The translations under genes were made by a program, and so were the position numbers. A stretch of DNA of 64,000 bases, taken from assembly GCF_022344005.1 (NCBI RefSeq), contig NZ_CP092190.1, forward strand, positions 372,001 to 436,000, given 5' to 3'. Positions 39,906-49,483 of the stretch are shown piece by piece. Below the pieces are notes generated by a model. That model worked only from the letters and a program-made list of their open reading frames with translations. It did not search any database and was not told where the DNA came from. The stretch comes from Deinococcus sp. KNUC1210. GTDB taxonomy: Bacteria; Deinococcota; Deinococci; Deinococcales; Deinococcaceae. The first letter of the stretch is position 1, and each line of letters starts with the position of its first letter.

Positions 39906-41015
39906 TTACTTGCTGGGAACGGTGACCTTACCCGCGATGATCGCCTGCTTGACCGCCTCGACCTTGGCGATCTGGGTGCTGGTGATCAGGGCCTTGTTGT
40001 ACTGATCGACCGCGTAGCCCACGCCGTTTTCCTTCAGGCCGAAGACGCGCTGGCCGCCCTTGAACTTGCCGCCCTTCACGTCACTGATCAGCGCGTACAC
40101 GGCATTGTCCACGCGCTTCATCATGCTGGTGAGGCCGTGGTTCATGGTGCTGGGCTTGCCGTCGAAATCGCCCAGGTAGTTCTGGTCGCTGTCCACACCG
40201 ATGAAGAACATCGGGCGGGTGTTGCCAGCACACGCGGCAGCGTATCCGGCGGCCTTGGGCACCTTGGCGAAGTTATCGCTGCTGAACTTCACACCTGCGG
40301 GCAGCTGGTTGCCCTTGATGCACTGCACCTGCTTGATGTAGTCCTGGAGGCCCTTACCGCTCGCGCCCGCCGCCGAGAAGATGATGTCGGCGCCCTTGGC
40401 ACGCATGCCCGAGGCGATTTCCTTGGCCTTGCCGGGGTTGTTCCAGGCGTCGGGGGTGGTGCCCACATACTGCGCCACCACCTTGATGCCGGGCTTGGCA
40501 GCCTTGGCTCCGGCGGTGTAGCCCGCCTCGAACTTGTGGATCAGCGGAATGTCCATGCCGCCGATAAAGCCGACCACGCCCGTGGCGGTGTTCATGGCCG
40601 CGAGGTAGCCGACCAGGTAGCTGCCCTCTTCTTCCTTGAAGGTGAGAGAAGCGACGTTGGAGGCAGGCGACACGTCGTCGATCAGGCCGAAGTACAGGTC
40701 AGGGTTTTCCTTGGCGACCTGGGTGATGCTGGCGTTGTTGTTGAAGCCCACGCCGATGGTCAGGTCAAAGCCGTCGGTGGCGAAGGCACGGATGCCCTGT
40801 ACCACCTGGCTGGGATCGGACGGCTCGAAGTCCTTCTCCTGGATACCCAGGGTTTTGACGGCGCGGAGCGCACCGTTGTACGCACTCTCATTGAAGCTCT
40901 TGTCGAACTTGCCACCCGCGTCGTAGGCCATGCCCACACGAACCTGGGTCTGGGCAAACGCCACACTGGCGGCAGCGGCGGCGGCAATCATGCCAATCGT
41001 CAGCATTTTCTTCAT
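39906..41015 (-). CDS. BMP-family (nucleoside-type) ABC substrate-binding protein
   Basis: From the ATG at 41015 the protein is 369 residues with a signal peptide ([20 protein letters not shown]). The mature part matches the Med/BMP group: [19 protein letters not shown] near the start, [19 protein letters not shown], and [19 protein letters not shown]. Family members bind purine nucleosides or related compounds for uptake. A GAGGAG ribosome site and a promoter lie upstream, so this is a leadered, probably highly expressed gene. No permease or ATPase gene is adjacent. Confidence 0.85.
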   Translation of the reverse strand: MKKMLTIGMIAAAAAASVAFAQTQVRVGMAYDAGGKFDKSFNESAYNGALRAVKTLGIQEKDFEPSDPSQVVQGIRAFATDGFDLTIGVGFNNNASITQVAKENPDLYFGLIDDVSPASNVASLTFKEEEGSYLVGYLAAMNTATGVVGFIGGMDIPLIHKFEAGYTAGAKAAKPGIKVVAQYVGTTPDAWNNPGKAKEIASGMRAKGADIIFSAAGASGKGLQDYIKQVQCIKGNQLPAGVKFSSDNFAKVPKAAGYAAACAGNTRPMFFIGVDSDQNYLGDFDGKPSTMNHGLTSMMKRVDNAVYALISDVKGGKFKGGQRVFGLKENGVGYAVDQYNKALITSTQIAKVEAVKQAIIAGKVTVPSK

Positions 41016-41068
41016 GTATGCTCCTCTGGTTGTACTGGAATTCAGATGTCGGGGTGGCCCGATGTCAG

Positions 41069-41074
41069 AGTATA
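41069..41074 (-). promoter_or_regulatory. -10 of the BMP-family gene
   Basis: TATACT on the minus strand, about 53 bases before the start codon, leaves a leader of roughly 45 bases that carries the ribosome site. Confidence 0.5.
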
Positions 41075-41162
41075 CAGTTTCTAAACACGTCTCCAGGTAG
41101 GTGCACGTGCCAATGTGCCGTGCGCGGGCGTGTTCCTGTGCGGGTATCTGTGGGCTGTGCCG

Positions 41163-41168
41163 TACACT
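41163..41168 (+). promoter_or_regulatory. -10 of the Gls24-nusB unit
   Basis: TACACT lies 54 bases before the ATG at 41223; a GGAG (41212-41215) gives that start a ribosome site. Confidence 0.5.
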
Positions 41169-41222
41169 GGATGGCACTTCGGCCCCTAGCCACACCGATT
41201 CACGTTCCACTGGAGACCCTAC

Positions 41223-41591
41223 ATGCATCTGGAAATCAGCAAAAACGTCCTGATGGACATCGCCGCGAGTACCGTCGAACGCATCAGCGGCCTGGAAATC
41301 GCCGCCGCTCCGATCAAGGCCAGCGAGGTGCTGCGGCCCACCTCCGGCGGCTGGCAGCAGGCCGGATCGCGCCGCCCGCGTGCCCTGCGCGTCAGCCGCG
41401 AGGGCAACCAGGTCAGTGTCGAACTGGGCCTGAACATCGAATACGGCAAGAGCCTGGTGAGCGTGTCTCAGAAGGTGCAGCAGGCCGTGACCGAGAACAT
41501 CGAACTGATGACCGGGCTGAAGGTCCGGGCCGTCAACATCACCGTTCAGGGCCTGACGCTGCCGCCCGCACCCAGCAAGGCAGGGGCCTGA
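41223..41591 (+). CDS. Asp23/Gls24 family protein
   Basis: The 122-residue protein has the Gls24 pattern: [20 protein letters not shown] at the N-terminus and [19 protein letters not shown] then [20 protein letters not shown]. Family members are small envelope-stress or scaffold proteins. The neighbour nusB follows by direct overlap (ATGA at 41591), an arrangement common across Firmicutes and Deinococci, where this family often precedes nusB. Confidence 0.88.
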   Translation: MHLEISKNVLMDIAASTVERISGLEIAAAPIKASEVLRPTSGGWQQAGSRRPRALRVSREGNQVSVELGLNIEYGKSLVSVSQKVQQAVTENIELMTGLKVRAVNITVQGLTLPPAPSKAGA

Positions 41592-42058
41592 TGACCCGCC
41601 GCCGAGACAAGGCCGCCGTACCGGTGGGCAACCGCCGCGCCGCCCGCGAATTCGCCTTTCGGGTGCTGTTCGAGGCGTCGCAGGGCGACATTCCGCTGAC
41701 GCTCGCCCGCAGCCGCGCCGAGGGCAACATGCGCGAGGGCGACGACACCCACACCCCGCTGTCGGGCGAGGCCCTGAGCTTCGCGGGCGAGCTGCTGGAC
41801 GCCATGGAGCAGCACCGCTCCGAGGTCGATGAGCTGCTGCGCCGCACCATTCGCGGCTGGAGTTTCGAGACGATGGCCCAGACCGACCTCAACGTGATGA
41901 GGCTGGCTGCACTCGAAATGGTGTGGCTGAACGCTCCGCATCCCCCGGTCATCGAGTCGGCGGTGCGGATCGCCCGCAAGTACGGCGGCGACGATTCGGG
42001 CAAGTTCGTCAACGGCGTGCTGGCGAGTCTGTCCCGCGCCCAGGATTCCGCACGCTAG
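41591..42058 (+). CDS. nusB: Transcription antitermination factor NusB
   Basis: The 155-residue protein begins [18 protein letters not shown] at the ATG overlapping the upstream stop. NusB signs are [35 protein letters not shown] and [22 protein letters not shown]. NusB with NusE binds the boxA sequence of rRNA transcripts. Residues 40-60 contain an insertion not seen in E. coli NusB. Co-transcribed with the Gls24 gene and the following membrane gene. Confidence 0.92.
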   Translation: MTRRRDKAAVPVGNRRAAREFAFRVLFEASQGDIPLTLARSRAEGNMREGDDTHTPLSGEALSFAGELLDAMEQHRSEVDELLRRTIRGWSFETMAQTDLNVMRLAALEMVWLNAPHPPVIESAVRIARKYGGDDSGKFVNGVLASLSRAQDSAR

Positions 42059-42069
42059 AGCAGCACGCG

Positions 42070-42531
42070 GTGTCGTCGTTGGCTGAACTGCTGGGCAACC
42101 GCTGGCTGTGGTCGGCGGTCCTGGCGATGCTCTTTGCTCAGGTGGTGAAGGTGCTGCTGATCCTGCTGCTGACGCGCCGCTGGGAGCCCGAGAAGCTGCT
42201 GGAAACGGGTGGCATGCCCAGCAGTCACAGCGCCTTCGTGGTGGCCCTGACCACCGGCATGGCCCTGAGCCAGGGGCTCGGCAGTCCGCTGTTCGCCGCC
42301 TGCGCGGTCTTTTCGATGATCGTGATGTACGACGCGACGGGGGTGCGGCGCTCCAGCGGGCTCCAGGCACGGCTGCTGAACGAACTGCTGGAAGAACTGC
42401 GCGCCGCCCTGCGTGAAAATTTTGCACCCAAACCGCTGCGAGTGCTGCTCGGGCACACGTATCTGGAGGTCGTCGCGGGCCTGCTGGTCGGCGTGCTGGC
42501 GGGCTTCACGGCTTTTCGCTGGATTCCCTGA
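42070..42531 (+). CDS. Divergent PAP2-family membrane protein
   Basis: The GTG at 42070 gives 153 residues (MSSLAELLGNRWLWSAVL). The signature ETGGMPSSHSAFVVALTT (near residues 46-63) is the phosphatase-like motif of the YuiD/DUF212 group, and ATGVRRSSGLQARLLNELLE follows as usual. Four hydrophobic helices are visible. The motif suggests a lipid-phosphate phosphatase fold, activity unproven. It follows nusB by 11 bases. Confidence 0.85.
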   Translation: MSSLAELLGNRWLWSAVLAMLFAQVVKVLLILLLTRRWEPEKLLETGGMPSSHSAFVVALTTGMALSQGLGSPLFAACAVFSMIVMYDATGVRRSSGLQARLLNELLEELRAALRENFAPKPLRVLLGHTYLEVVAGLLVGVLAGFTAFRWIP

Positions 42532-42641
42532 ATTCGGTAGTGTCTTCAGAAAGCCTTCACGAACCGCGGCGCGGGGGATCTGCGCTCAGTGCGGCACATT
42601 TCTCAGTGGTGTTCATAAAACGGACTGCTAGAATGCGCCCC

Positions 42642-43064
42642 GTGTACACGAATCGCCGCGCTCATTTTGAATATGAACTGCTGGAGCGCTACGAAGCGGG
42701 CATCGTCCTGACGGGCAGCGAGGTCAAGAGCATCCGGGCCGGAGGCGTCGATTTCCGTGACGCCTATGCGCGGCTGTATGGCGGCAATCTGGAACTGGAA
42801 GGGCTGTACGTGCCCGAATACACCCAGGCGACCTACAACAACCACACGCCGCGCCGCACCCGCCGCCTGCTGATGCACCGCCAGGAGATCGAGAAGATCC
42901 GCCGCTCGCTGACCCAGAAGGGGCTGACGCTCGTTCCCACCCGGCTGTACCTGAAAGAGGGCCGCTTCAAGGTCGAACTCGCCATCGGGCGCGGCAAGAA
43001 GCTGCACGACAAGCGCCGCGCCGAGGCCGACAAACAGGCACGCCGCGAGATGCGGGAAGCATGA
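42642..43064 (+). CDS. smpB: SsrA-binding protein SmpB
   Basis: The 140-residue protein has NRRAHFEYELLERYEAGIVL, TGSEVKSIRAGGVDFRDAYA and the basic C-terminal tail (GRGKKLHDKRRAEADKQARR), all SmpB marks. It delivers tmRNA to stalled ribosomes. Start: TAGAAT (42629-42634) is seven bases before the GTG at 42642; the ATG at 42633 lies inside that hexamer, so the GTG fits the leaderless pattern. The next gene overlaps by ATGA (43061). Confidence 0.93.
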   Translation: MYTNRRAHFEYELLERYEAGIVLTGSEVKSIRAGGVDFRDAYARLYGGNLELEGLYVPEYTQATYNNHTPRRTRRLLMHRQEIEKIRRSLTQKGLTLVPTRLYLKEGRFKVELAIGRGKKLHDKRRAEADKQARREMREA

Positions 43065-44431
43065 ACGGCTCCTCGCTGATCCTGCGCCGCTCCGTCCGCT
43101 TCTGGGGCCGGGCCGGGCTGATCTCGCTGGTGGCCTGGGCCGGGCTGGCTGGCGCACAGTACGCCTTCAGTGCGCTGAATCTGGCGGGCCGCACCGCGCA
43201 GTCGGTCACGCTCTACGGCGCCGAATATGCCGGCCAGTCCACGCTGTCCCGCCTGCTCAGTGTCAGCGAAGCGGGCGGCGTCGCGTATGTGGTGGGCCTG
43301 GGCCACACGCTGCTGCTGCCCATCGACGAGGACAACCAGCGGGCCACCACCGACTTCAATACCGTTCAGCTCGATGCCGAGCGCGTCAAGGCGCGGACCG
43401 CCACCCGGCTGGACGGCAAGCTGCTGTTGCCGCTCGATACGCTGGCGCGTGGCCTGGGAGCCAGCTACACCCCCGGCAATTTCACCGTTCCCGCGGTGCA
43501 GCTCAGCGGCGTGTCGTCGCTGGCGGGCGCGAAGAGTGACCGGGTGGTCTTCGATCTGACCAGAAACGTGACGGTGCGCGAGGAACTGATCGGCGGCTCG
43601 CTGCGGCTCACCCTGGTGGGCGCAGCGGCGCAGACGCGCAATTACACCACCAGGGGTGCCTTCATGCCGCGGGTGCAGGTCACGGCCGGAGCGGGTGGTG
43701 CCGCCGTGACGGTGCCGCTGCCGGCCCATTCCGGCTATCAGCTCTTCACGGTGCAGCGGCCCAGCGGCGCACGGGTGGTCCTCGACCTGGGGCCGGGCCT
43801 GCCGCTGAACGTACCGGCGCTGGTGGCGGAACTCCGCAAACCGCTGATCGTGCTCGACCCGGCCGGGCAGCCGGGCACCGGCCAGGACGTGACGCTGGAG
43901 GTGGCCCGCAACGCCGCCGAACTGCTGAGCAGAGCGGGCTGGCAGGTGCGGCTGACCCGTGACACCGCCCACAGCCCCGACGTGACGCTGCGCCAGGACC
44001 TGGCCCGCCAGAGTGACGTGTTCGTCTCGCTCGACCTGGGGCGCTTTCCCAACGCTGCCCGCAAGGGTGTGACCGTCTACGAGGCGGCGGGCCAGGCTCC
44101 CTCGCAGATCATCAGCGCGTACCGGCAGGCCCAGGGTGCGCCGCTCGTCAGTGCCGCCGTCAGCGACGCCGCCGAGTCTCGCCGCCTGTCCGACCTGCTG
44201 CGCGGCGAACTGAAAACGGGTGGCCTGAGCGCCCAGCAGGAGCCGCAGTCGCGTCTGCTGCTGCTGGGTGAAGCGCCGCACGCCGCGCTGCTGCTGGAAC
44301 TCGGCTGGCCGCAGAACAGCGCCGATCAGCAGCGGCTCTCGAACGCCGCTCAGAACACTCAGATGGCGCAGGCACTGGCCCGCGCCGTCGCCACCTATCT
44401 GACGGCACGCGCCAACGGGGGGCCGTCTTGA
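43061..44431 (+). CDS. N-acetylmuramoyl-L-alanine amidase-like protein, zinc ligands missing
   Basis: The 456-residue protein has a signal-like N-terminus, a copper-amine-oxidase-N/AMIN-like middle (residues 30-255) and an Amidase_3-type C-terminal domain (from KPLIVLDPAGQPGTG). In true amidases the first zinc ligand is the His of DPGHGG, here DPAGQ, and the later SIHAN is SLDLG. Only the Glu of VTLEVARN remains in place. So it is probably a non-catalytic envelope protein that still binds glycan or a partner. It overlaps smpB and the GerMN gene by four bases each. Confidence 0.75.
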   Translation: MNGSSLILRRSVRFWGRAGLISLVAWAGLAGAQYAFSALNLAGRTAQSVTLYGAEYAGQSTLSRLLSVSEAGGVAYVVGLGHTLLLPIDEDNQRATTDFNTVQLDAERVKARTATRLDGKLLLPLDTLARGLGASYTPGNFTVPAVQLSGVSSLAGAKSDRVVFDLTRNVTVREELIGGSLRLTLVGAAAQTRNYTTRGAFMPRVQVTAGAGGAAVTVPLPAHSGYQLFTVQRPSGARVVLDLGPGLPLNVPALVAELRKPLIVLDPAGQPGTGQDVTLEVARNAAELLSRAGWQVRLTRDTAHSPDVTLRQDLARQSDVFVSLDLGRFPNAARKGVTVYEAAGQAPSQIISAYRQAQGAPLVSAAVSDAAESRRLSDLLRGELKTGGLSAQQEPQSRLLLLGEAPHAALLLELGWPQNSADQQRLSNAAQNTQMAQALARAVATYLTARANGGPS

Positions 44432-44973
44432 GGCCGCTCTTCTCGATGTTCAACGCCGTCTCGCTGGTGCTGCTGTCGCTGTGCGCCCTGGCGTACAAGG
44501 TGGTGCAGCTGCCGCCCAGCACGCCGCAGCCGCCGAAACTGACGGTGGGGGCCACCTCGGGCGTGTCGGTGGTGCTGTATTTCAGCGATACCCAGGTTCG
44601 CAATTTCGTGCGCCAGACCCGGACGGTCCAGGTGGCCCAGAACGTGCCGGGCGCGGTGGCACAGGCGTCGGTGAAGGCCTGGGCGGCAGGACCGACCGGC
44701 AGCGGCGCGGTGGCCGTGGTGCCCAGTGGCAGCGCCGTTCCGCGTGTGTGGCTGCGGGGCGATCACTTCCTGGTCAATCTGCCCGCCAGCTACGCCGACC
44801 TGAACTACGGAGCCAGCGGCGAGCGCATGCTGCTGTGCAGTCTGGTCCGGACCCTGCTGGAGCGGCGCGGCAAGGACGTGATGTTTCTGGTCAATACCCA
44901 GAACGTCCCCACGCTGCTGGGGCACGCCGATCTGAGCGCGCCCTACGCCCGCGAGGACTGTGCCGATGAATAA
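44428..44973 (+). CDS. GerMN domain protein, membrane anchored
   Basis: The 181-residue protein starts with a TTG that overlaps the amidase-like stop (TTGA). It has one N-terminal helix (AVSLVLLSLCALAYKVVQL) and a GerMN domain with SGVSVVLYFSDTQ near the start, then VWLRGDHFLVNLPASYADL and the LVRTLLERRGKDVMFLVN segment. GerMN domains occur in spore and lipoprotein contexts and are thought to bind peptidoglycan or proteins. With the amidase-like protein it forms a small envelope operon. Confidence 0.78.
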   Translation: MRPLFSMFNAVSLVLLSLCALAYKVVQLPPSTPQPPKLTVGATSGVSVVLYFSDTQVRNFVRQTRTVQVAQNVPGAVAQASVKAWAAGPTGSGAVAVVPSGSAVPRVWLRGDHFLVNLPASYADLNYGASGERMLLCSLVRTLLERRGKDVMFLVNTQNVPTLLGHADLSAPYAREDCADE

Positions 44974-44997
44974 GCTGAACAGGACGGGCCGAAGGGT

Positions 44998-47900
44998 TTG
45001 ATCACCAGTCTCAGCCTTCAGGGATTCAAATCTTTCGCCGCTCTGACCCGCCTGGAATTTGGGCCGGGCGTGAGCGCGGTGATCGGGCCGAACGGCAGCG
45101 GCAAGAGCAACGTGGTCGAGGCGATCCGCTGGGTCACGCACAACGCCCGCGCCCGTGAGCTGCGGGCCGCCCGTGCCAGCGACCTGATCTTTCACGGCAG
45201 CGGCAGCGCTGGCAGCGGCCGGGCACCGCTGGGACTGGCCGAGGTGCAGCTCGAACTGCGAACCCCGGCAGGTGAACGCGTGCATCTGGCCCGCCGGCTC
45301 TACCAGGACGGCAGCAGCGAGCAGGACATCGCCGGACGTCCGTCCCGCGTGCGCGACGTGCAGGCCGCGCTGCGCGGCACAGGGCTCGGTAACGGCGGTC
45401 TGGCGGTCATCGGGCAGGGAGAGGTGAGCGGCGTGGTGCAGGCAGCGGGGAGCGTGCTGCTGGCGCATCTTCAGGAAGCTGCCGGACTGTCGCGCAGCGT
45501 GGCGGCCCGCCAGGACACGGCGGCGCGGCTGACAGAGGCGGCGACTCATCTGGCCCAGGTACGGCTGCTGGAGGCCGAGCTGGAGCAGCGCCGGGCGCGG
45601 CTGGAAACGGCGGCGCACTCGGCGGCCCGGCACCACGTCCTGACGCTGGACGTGCTGGCCTGGCAGGACGCCCTGGCCCGCGCCCGCGCCCTGAACGCCC
45701 AGACCGAACTGGAAGCGCTGCGCCGCAGGGTCGAGACGCTCGGGGCGGAGTCGGCGGCGCTGGCACAGGCGATTCAGGACGCGGCAGCGGCGCTCGACCG
45801 TGCCCGCGAGGCTGCCAGGATCGCCCGTGAAGAGGCCAGGCAGCATCAGCAGGCGCTGGAACTGCATCAGGCCGCTGTCCGGGCTGCCGAGCAGTCGGCG
45901 CGGTATCTGGAGCACCTGGAAGGGGAACGGATTGCCCTCGAACGCGAGGCCACCGCCCTGCCGCTCATACCCCCGCCGAGGCCGCGCCGGATCTGGCGCA
46001 GCTTCAGGCGCAGGCCGACGCCAGTGCCCGTCTGGTGCAGCAGCTCACCCGTCAGACCAGAGACGCCGAACGCCAGCTCGACGCGGCCCGCCGGGCGCAC
46101 GGGCAGCAGGCACAGCAGGCGGCGGCGCAGCAGGCCGAGCGCGGCACGCTGGAGGGCGAGGCTGCCCGCCTGGAGGCCGAGCGTCAGGCCGCCGAGACTG
46201 CGCTGGAGCTGGCCCGGCAGTTCGAGGCCCAGCAGCAGGCGCTGCTTCAGCCGCTTGAAGCCCGCCAGCAGGCCCTCGGTGGGCAGCGCGGCGAAGCGCA
46301 GGCCAGAACGCAGGAACTGGCATCGGTGCTGCGGGCCGCGCAGGCGTCACTCGCAGGGCTTCGGCGCGAGCGCGAACGTCTGGAAGGCACTCTGAACAGC
46401 TACGCCCGCTACGGCGAAGGAGCCAGAAACGCCCTTCAGCAGAATCACCCCGGCATTGTCGGGTCGGTGGCCGATCTGCTGAGCGTGCCTGCCGAATACG
46501 AGACGGCAGTGGGCGCGGCGCTCGGCAGGCGACTCGAACAGGTGGTGGTGCAGCGGGCCGACGATGCCCGTGAGATCATCGAGACGCTCAAGCGTCTGGG
46601 AGGCCGCGCCACCTTCCTGCCGCTCGATCTGCTACGCCCACGTCCCCGCCGCGACGCCGCCCTTCTGCATGAACGCGGCGTGCTGGGCAATCTCGCTGAC
46701 CTGTGCCCCTCCGATCCGCCGATCATCGGTCAGAATCTGCTGTCCGATACCCTGCTGGTTCAGGACCTCGCGGCGGCCACGGCGCTGGCGCGGCGGCACG
46801 CGTCCCGCCCACGGCTGGTGACGCTGGAAGGCGAGCTGCTGGAACCGGGCGGCGCACTGACCGGCGGGCGGCTGCGCGACAGCGGTGCGGGCGTGCTGGC
46901 CGACCAGCGGCGACTGCTGGAACTGGACGACGAACTGAGCACACTCGACGCCTCGGTTACCCGTGTGAGTGGAGAGCAGGCCACGCTGAGCGCCGAACTC
47001 CAGCAGCTGAACGAGCAGCAGGGGCAGCTGAACACCGCCGTGAGCGCGGCACGGGTCAGCGAACGGGCGGCGCAGCTGGCCCGCGCCGAGGCCGAGGCGC
47101 GGCACACGGCGCTACTTCGTCAGCATGCCGTGCTGCTGGCCCGGCTGGAACGTGCCCGCCCCGCCGAAGCAGCCGCACCCGACCAGAGCGCCGATCTGCC
47201 CGCCCTGGAAGCGGCGCTGGAGTCGCTGAGAGCGCAGGCCGAAGCTGCCAGTCAGAGCGAACGGACCGCTGCCCTTCAGCTTGCGGGCGGGCGGGAACTC
47301 GCGGCGGCGTGGAAGGCCCACCACGCTGCCCTGCTGCGCTCCGAGGCGCTCCAGGTGCGGCTGACCACCACGCTGCACAGCGGCGGCGAGCAGCGTGCAC
47401 AGCTTGCCACGCTCCAGACCGAGGTGCGGCGGCGGCTGAGCGATCTGGGCGAGTTCGACCCGGCGGAGCAGCCCCGCGCCGAAGCGCTGCGCGAGCAGGT
47501 ATCGGCAGCGTACAGCGCCCAGATCGCCCGCCAGAACCAGCTTCAGGCACAGCTCGACGAGGCGCGGCTGACCCTGGCCAGGCGGGAAGGCAGCCTGCCC
47601 ACCGTTCCCGACGGAGCGCTGCCCCCGGCCAGCCGCGTGAGTGGCAGACTGCCCTGAGCCGCGCTCAGAGCGAGCTGGACGCGCTCGGCCCGGTGAACCC
47701 GGCAGCGGCGCAGGAACTGGCGCACGAGGCCGGGCGGCTGGGTGCGCTGGTCGCCGAACGCGAGGACGCCCAGCAGGCCGCTGCCGAACTGGAAACGCAT
47801 CTGCTGGCGCTGGAAGACAGTGAAGCGCAGGCCACCGACGCCGCGTATCGCCGGGTAGCGCAGGCGTTTACCGAGTACTCTGCCGAACTGCTGGGCGGCG

Positions 47901-48331
47901 AGGGCGAACTGGTGCGCGAACAGGAAGACGGCGGCAGACTGACCGGGCTTCGACTGGCGGTTCAGCCCAGAGGCAAGCGCACGCGAAACCTCACGCTGCT
48001 CTCGACGGGCGAACGCACGATGGCCGGACTCGCCTTCCTGTTCGCGCTGGGGCACGCGCCCGAGCCTGGCAGCGCGGCGTCGGCTCCCGGTCTGCCGCTG
48101 GCCGTCCTCGATGAGGTGGATGCTCCGCTGGACGAGGCCAATATTCGCCGCTTCACACACTTTCTGATGCTGTTCGCGGCGCGGGGTTCTCAGTTCCTGC
48201 TGGTCACGCACCAGAAGGCGACGATGGAGGTGGCGACGGCGCTGTGGGGCGTGACCACCGATGGCTCGGGCGCGTCACGGGTGCTGAGCATCCGGCAGGC
48301 CGAGGATGGGCGCGTCGGTGTGCCGGGTTAG
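44998..48331 (+). pseudogene. smc: Chromosome segregation protein SMC, frameshifted twice
   Basis: Joined over three frames the gene encodes about 1,110 residues, the normal SMC size. Head N has Walker [18 protein letters not shown] long coil follows, then the hinge (GIVGSVADLLSVPAEYETAVG to GGALTGGRLRDS). Coil two leads to head C with the signature loop LTLLSTGERTMAG (LSTGE for the usual LSGGE) and Walker B PLAVLDEVDAPLDEAN. The frame changes are near CCCCC runs at 45970-45974 and 47622-47626. The start is TTG at 44998 with GAAGG upstream. Since smc is a core gene, sequence error is more likely than decay. Confidence 0.88.
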
Positions 48332-48337
48332 ACGATC

Positions 48338-48718
48338 TCAGAGCTGCGCTGCGCCCACCGCACCGTCGAGCAGCGCCTGAAGCCGCAGGCGGGTAAACGG
48401 CCGCTTGCCCTCCAGCAGTCCCTCTGTGCCGGCATGCAGGTGCCAGTGCTTGCTGCTGCCCATCAGCCGCAGCTGCACGCTCTTCAGATCCACGTGGCGC
48501 GGGCTGACCGAGGCCACCAGAAACGGCTGACCCTGGAGATTCAGGCTGGCCGACGCGGTGGTGGTCGGCAGCTCGTAGGGGCGCTCCATGCGGTAGATGT
48601 AGTCCGGAAAATCACTGATCTTGACGTAGTCCAGCCCGGAAGCCTTCGAATAGTCCTGCATCCAGCCCAGGAGTTCCATCCAGCAGCCGTAGAGCTGTGC
48701 ATCTGAAGAGTGTGCCAT
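48338..48718 (-). CDS. Hypothetical protein
   Basis: The ATG at 48718 gives 126 residues beginning MAHSSDAQLYGCWMELLGWM; TACACT (minus strand, 48727-48732) lies eight bases upstream. The sequence is a compact mixed alpha-beta protein without a signal peptide, membrane helix or motif I know. Six bases separate its stop from that of smc. Function unknown. Confidence 0.55.
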   Translation of the reverse strand: MAHSSDAQLYGCWMELLGWMQDYSKASGLDYVKISDFPDYIYRMERPYELPTTTASASLNLQGQPFLVASVSPRHVDLKSVQLRLMGSSKHWHLHAGTEGLLEGKRPFTRLRLQALLDGAVGAAQL

Positions 48719-48744
48719 GTATGGGCAGTGTAACAAACCCGGTC

Positions 48745-48785
48745 AAAAGACGTGCGCCCACAGCCGATGAGGGCCGGGGCGCACG
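48745..48785 (-). terminator. Terminator of the lipoprotein gene
   Basis: On the minus strand CGTGCGCCCC (48785-48776) pairs with GGGCGCACG (48759-48751), followed by TCTTTTG. Confidence 0.7.
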
Positions 48786-48800
48786 GATGTAGATGGAAAT

Positions 48801-49400
48801 TTACAGCGTTTCGGTGGTGGTCGAGATGACGTTACAGCCCGAATAGACCGGAATGGTGCGGTTGGCGGTTCCGCTGATCACCTGTCCGGTCGTACTGGTG
48901 ACAGTCACGACAGAACGGAACGAACCCTGAGGTGAATCTGTGGTGACGAGCTTGACATAAGTGGTGGTGTTGGGGTTGACGACAATTCCCTGAGGATGTA
49001 CCGACTGAGGCAGGAAGCCGGTGCTGTTCGGAAGTGAAGAATCGGCGACAAACGTCGCTTTATAGCTCTGTGCGCCTGCATTGGTGATATCGCCGGGATA
49101 GAAGGTCGCGTTGTAGTTGTTGTCGTAATCGCCGTTGGAATTTCCCTTCAGGTTCACGTTGACAGCACTGATCGAACCGGCCAGCGTGAACGTGGTCGCA
49201 ACAGTGGTCTGAGACGGTGTGCTGGTGTTGGAGACATTGTCACAGCCGACATAGGTTCCGTCTGCTGTTCGGTACTCTGTCTTGACGTCCGACACATACA
49301 GCGAAGCGCTGCCATCCCCGGTGCCGCCGACTGATCCACACGAAGCGAGAAGACCCGCCAGCACTGCGCCGCCCGCCACCATCTTCATTCCGTTCTTCAT
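48801..49400 (-). CDS. Secreted lipoprotein, unknown
   Basis: From the ATG at 49400 the protein is 199 residues with signal MKNGMKMVAGGAVLAGLLAS and lipobox LLASC (Cys21). The mature part is rich in Ser, Thr and Asn (NSNGDYDNNYNATFYPG) with a beta-sandwich pattern and Cys residues in TYVGCDNVSN and VYSGCNVIS that may form a disulfide. GAGAGG sits just before the start; an ATG at 49409 is in frame. Low GC for the window. Function unknown. Confidence 0.7.
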   Translation of the reverse strand: MKNGMKMVAGGAVLAGLLASCGSVGGTGDGSASLYVSDVKTEYRTADGTYVGCDNVSNTSTPSQTTVATTFTLAGSISAVNVNLKGNSNGDYDNNYNATFYPGDITNAGAQSYKATFVADSSLPNSTGFLPQSVHPQGIVVNPNTTTYVKLVTTDSPQGSFRSVVTVTSTTGQVISGTANRTIPVYSGCNVISTTTETL

Positions 49401-49483
49401 GCCTCTCATCCTGACAGCCGAAGCTGACGCTCAGGTGACGTCATCTTAAGCTGCTCCTGAGAGAGCTGTTAGACTGCACCGAT

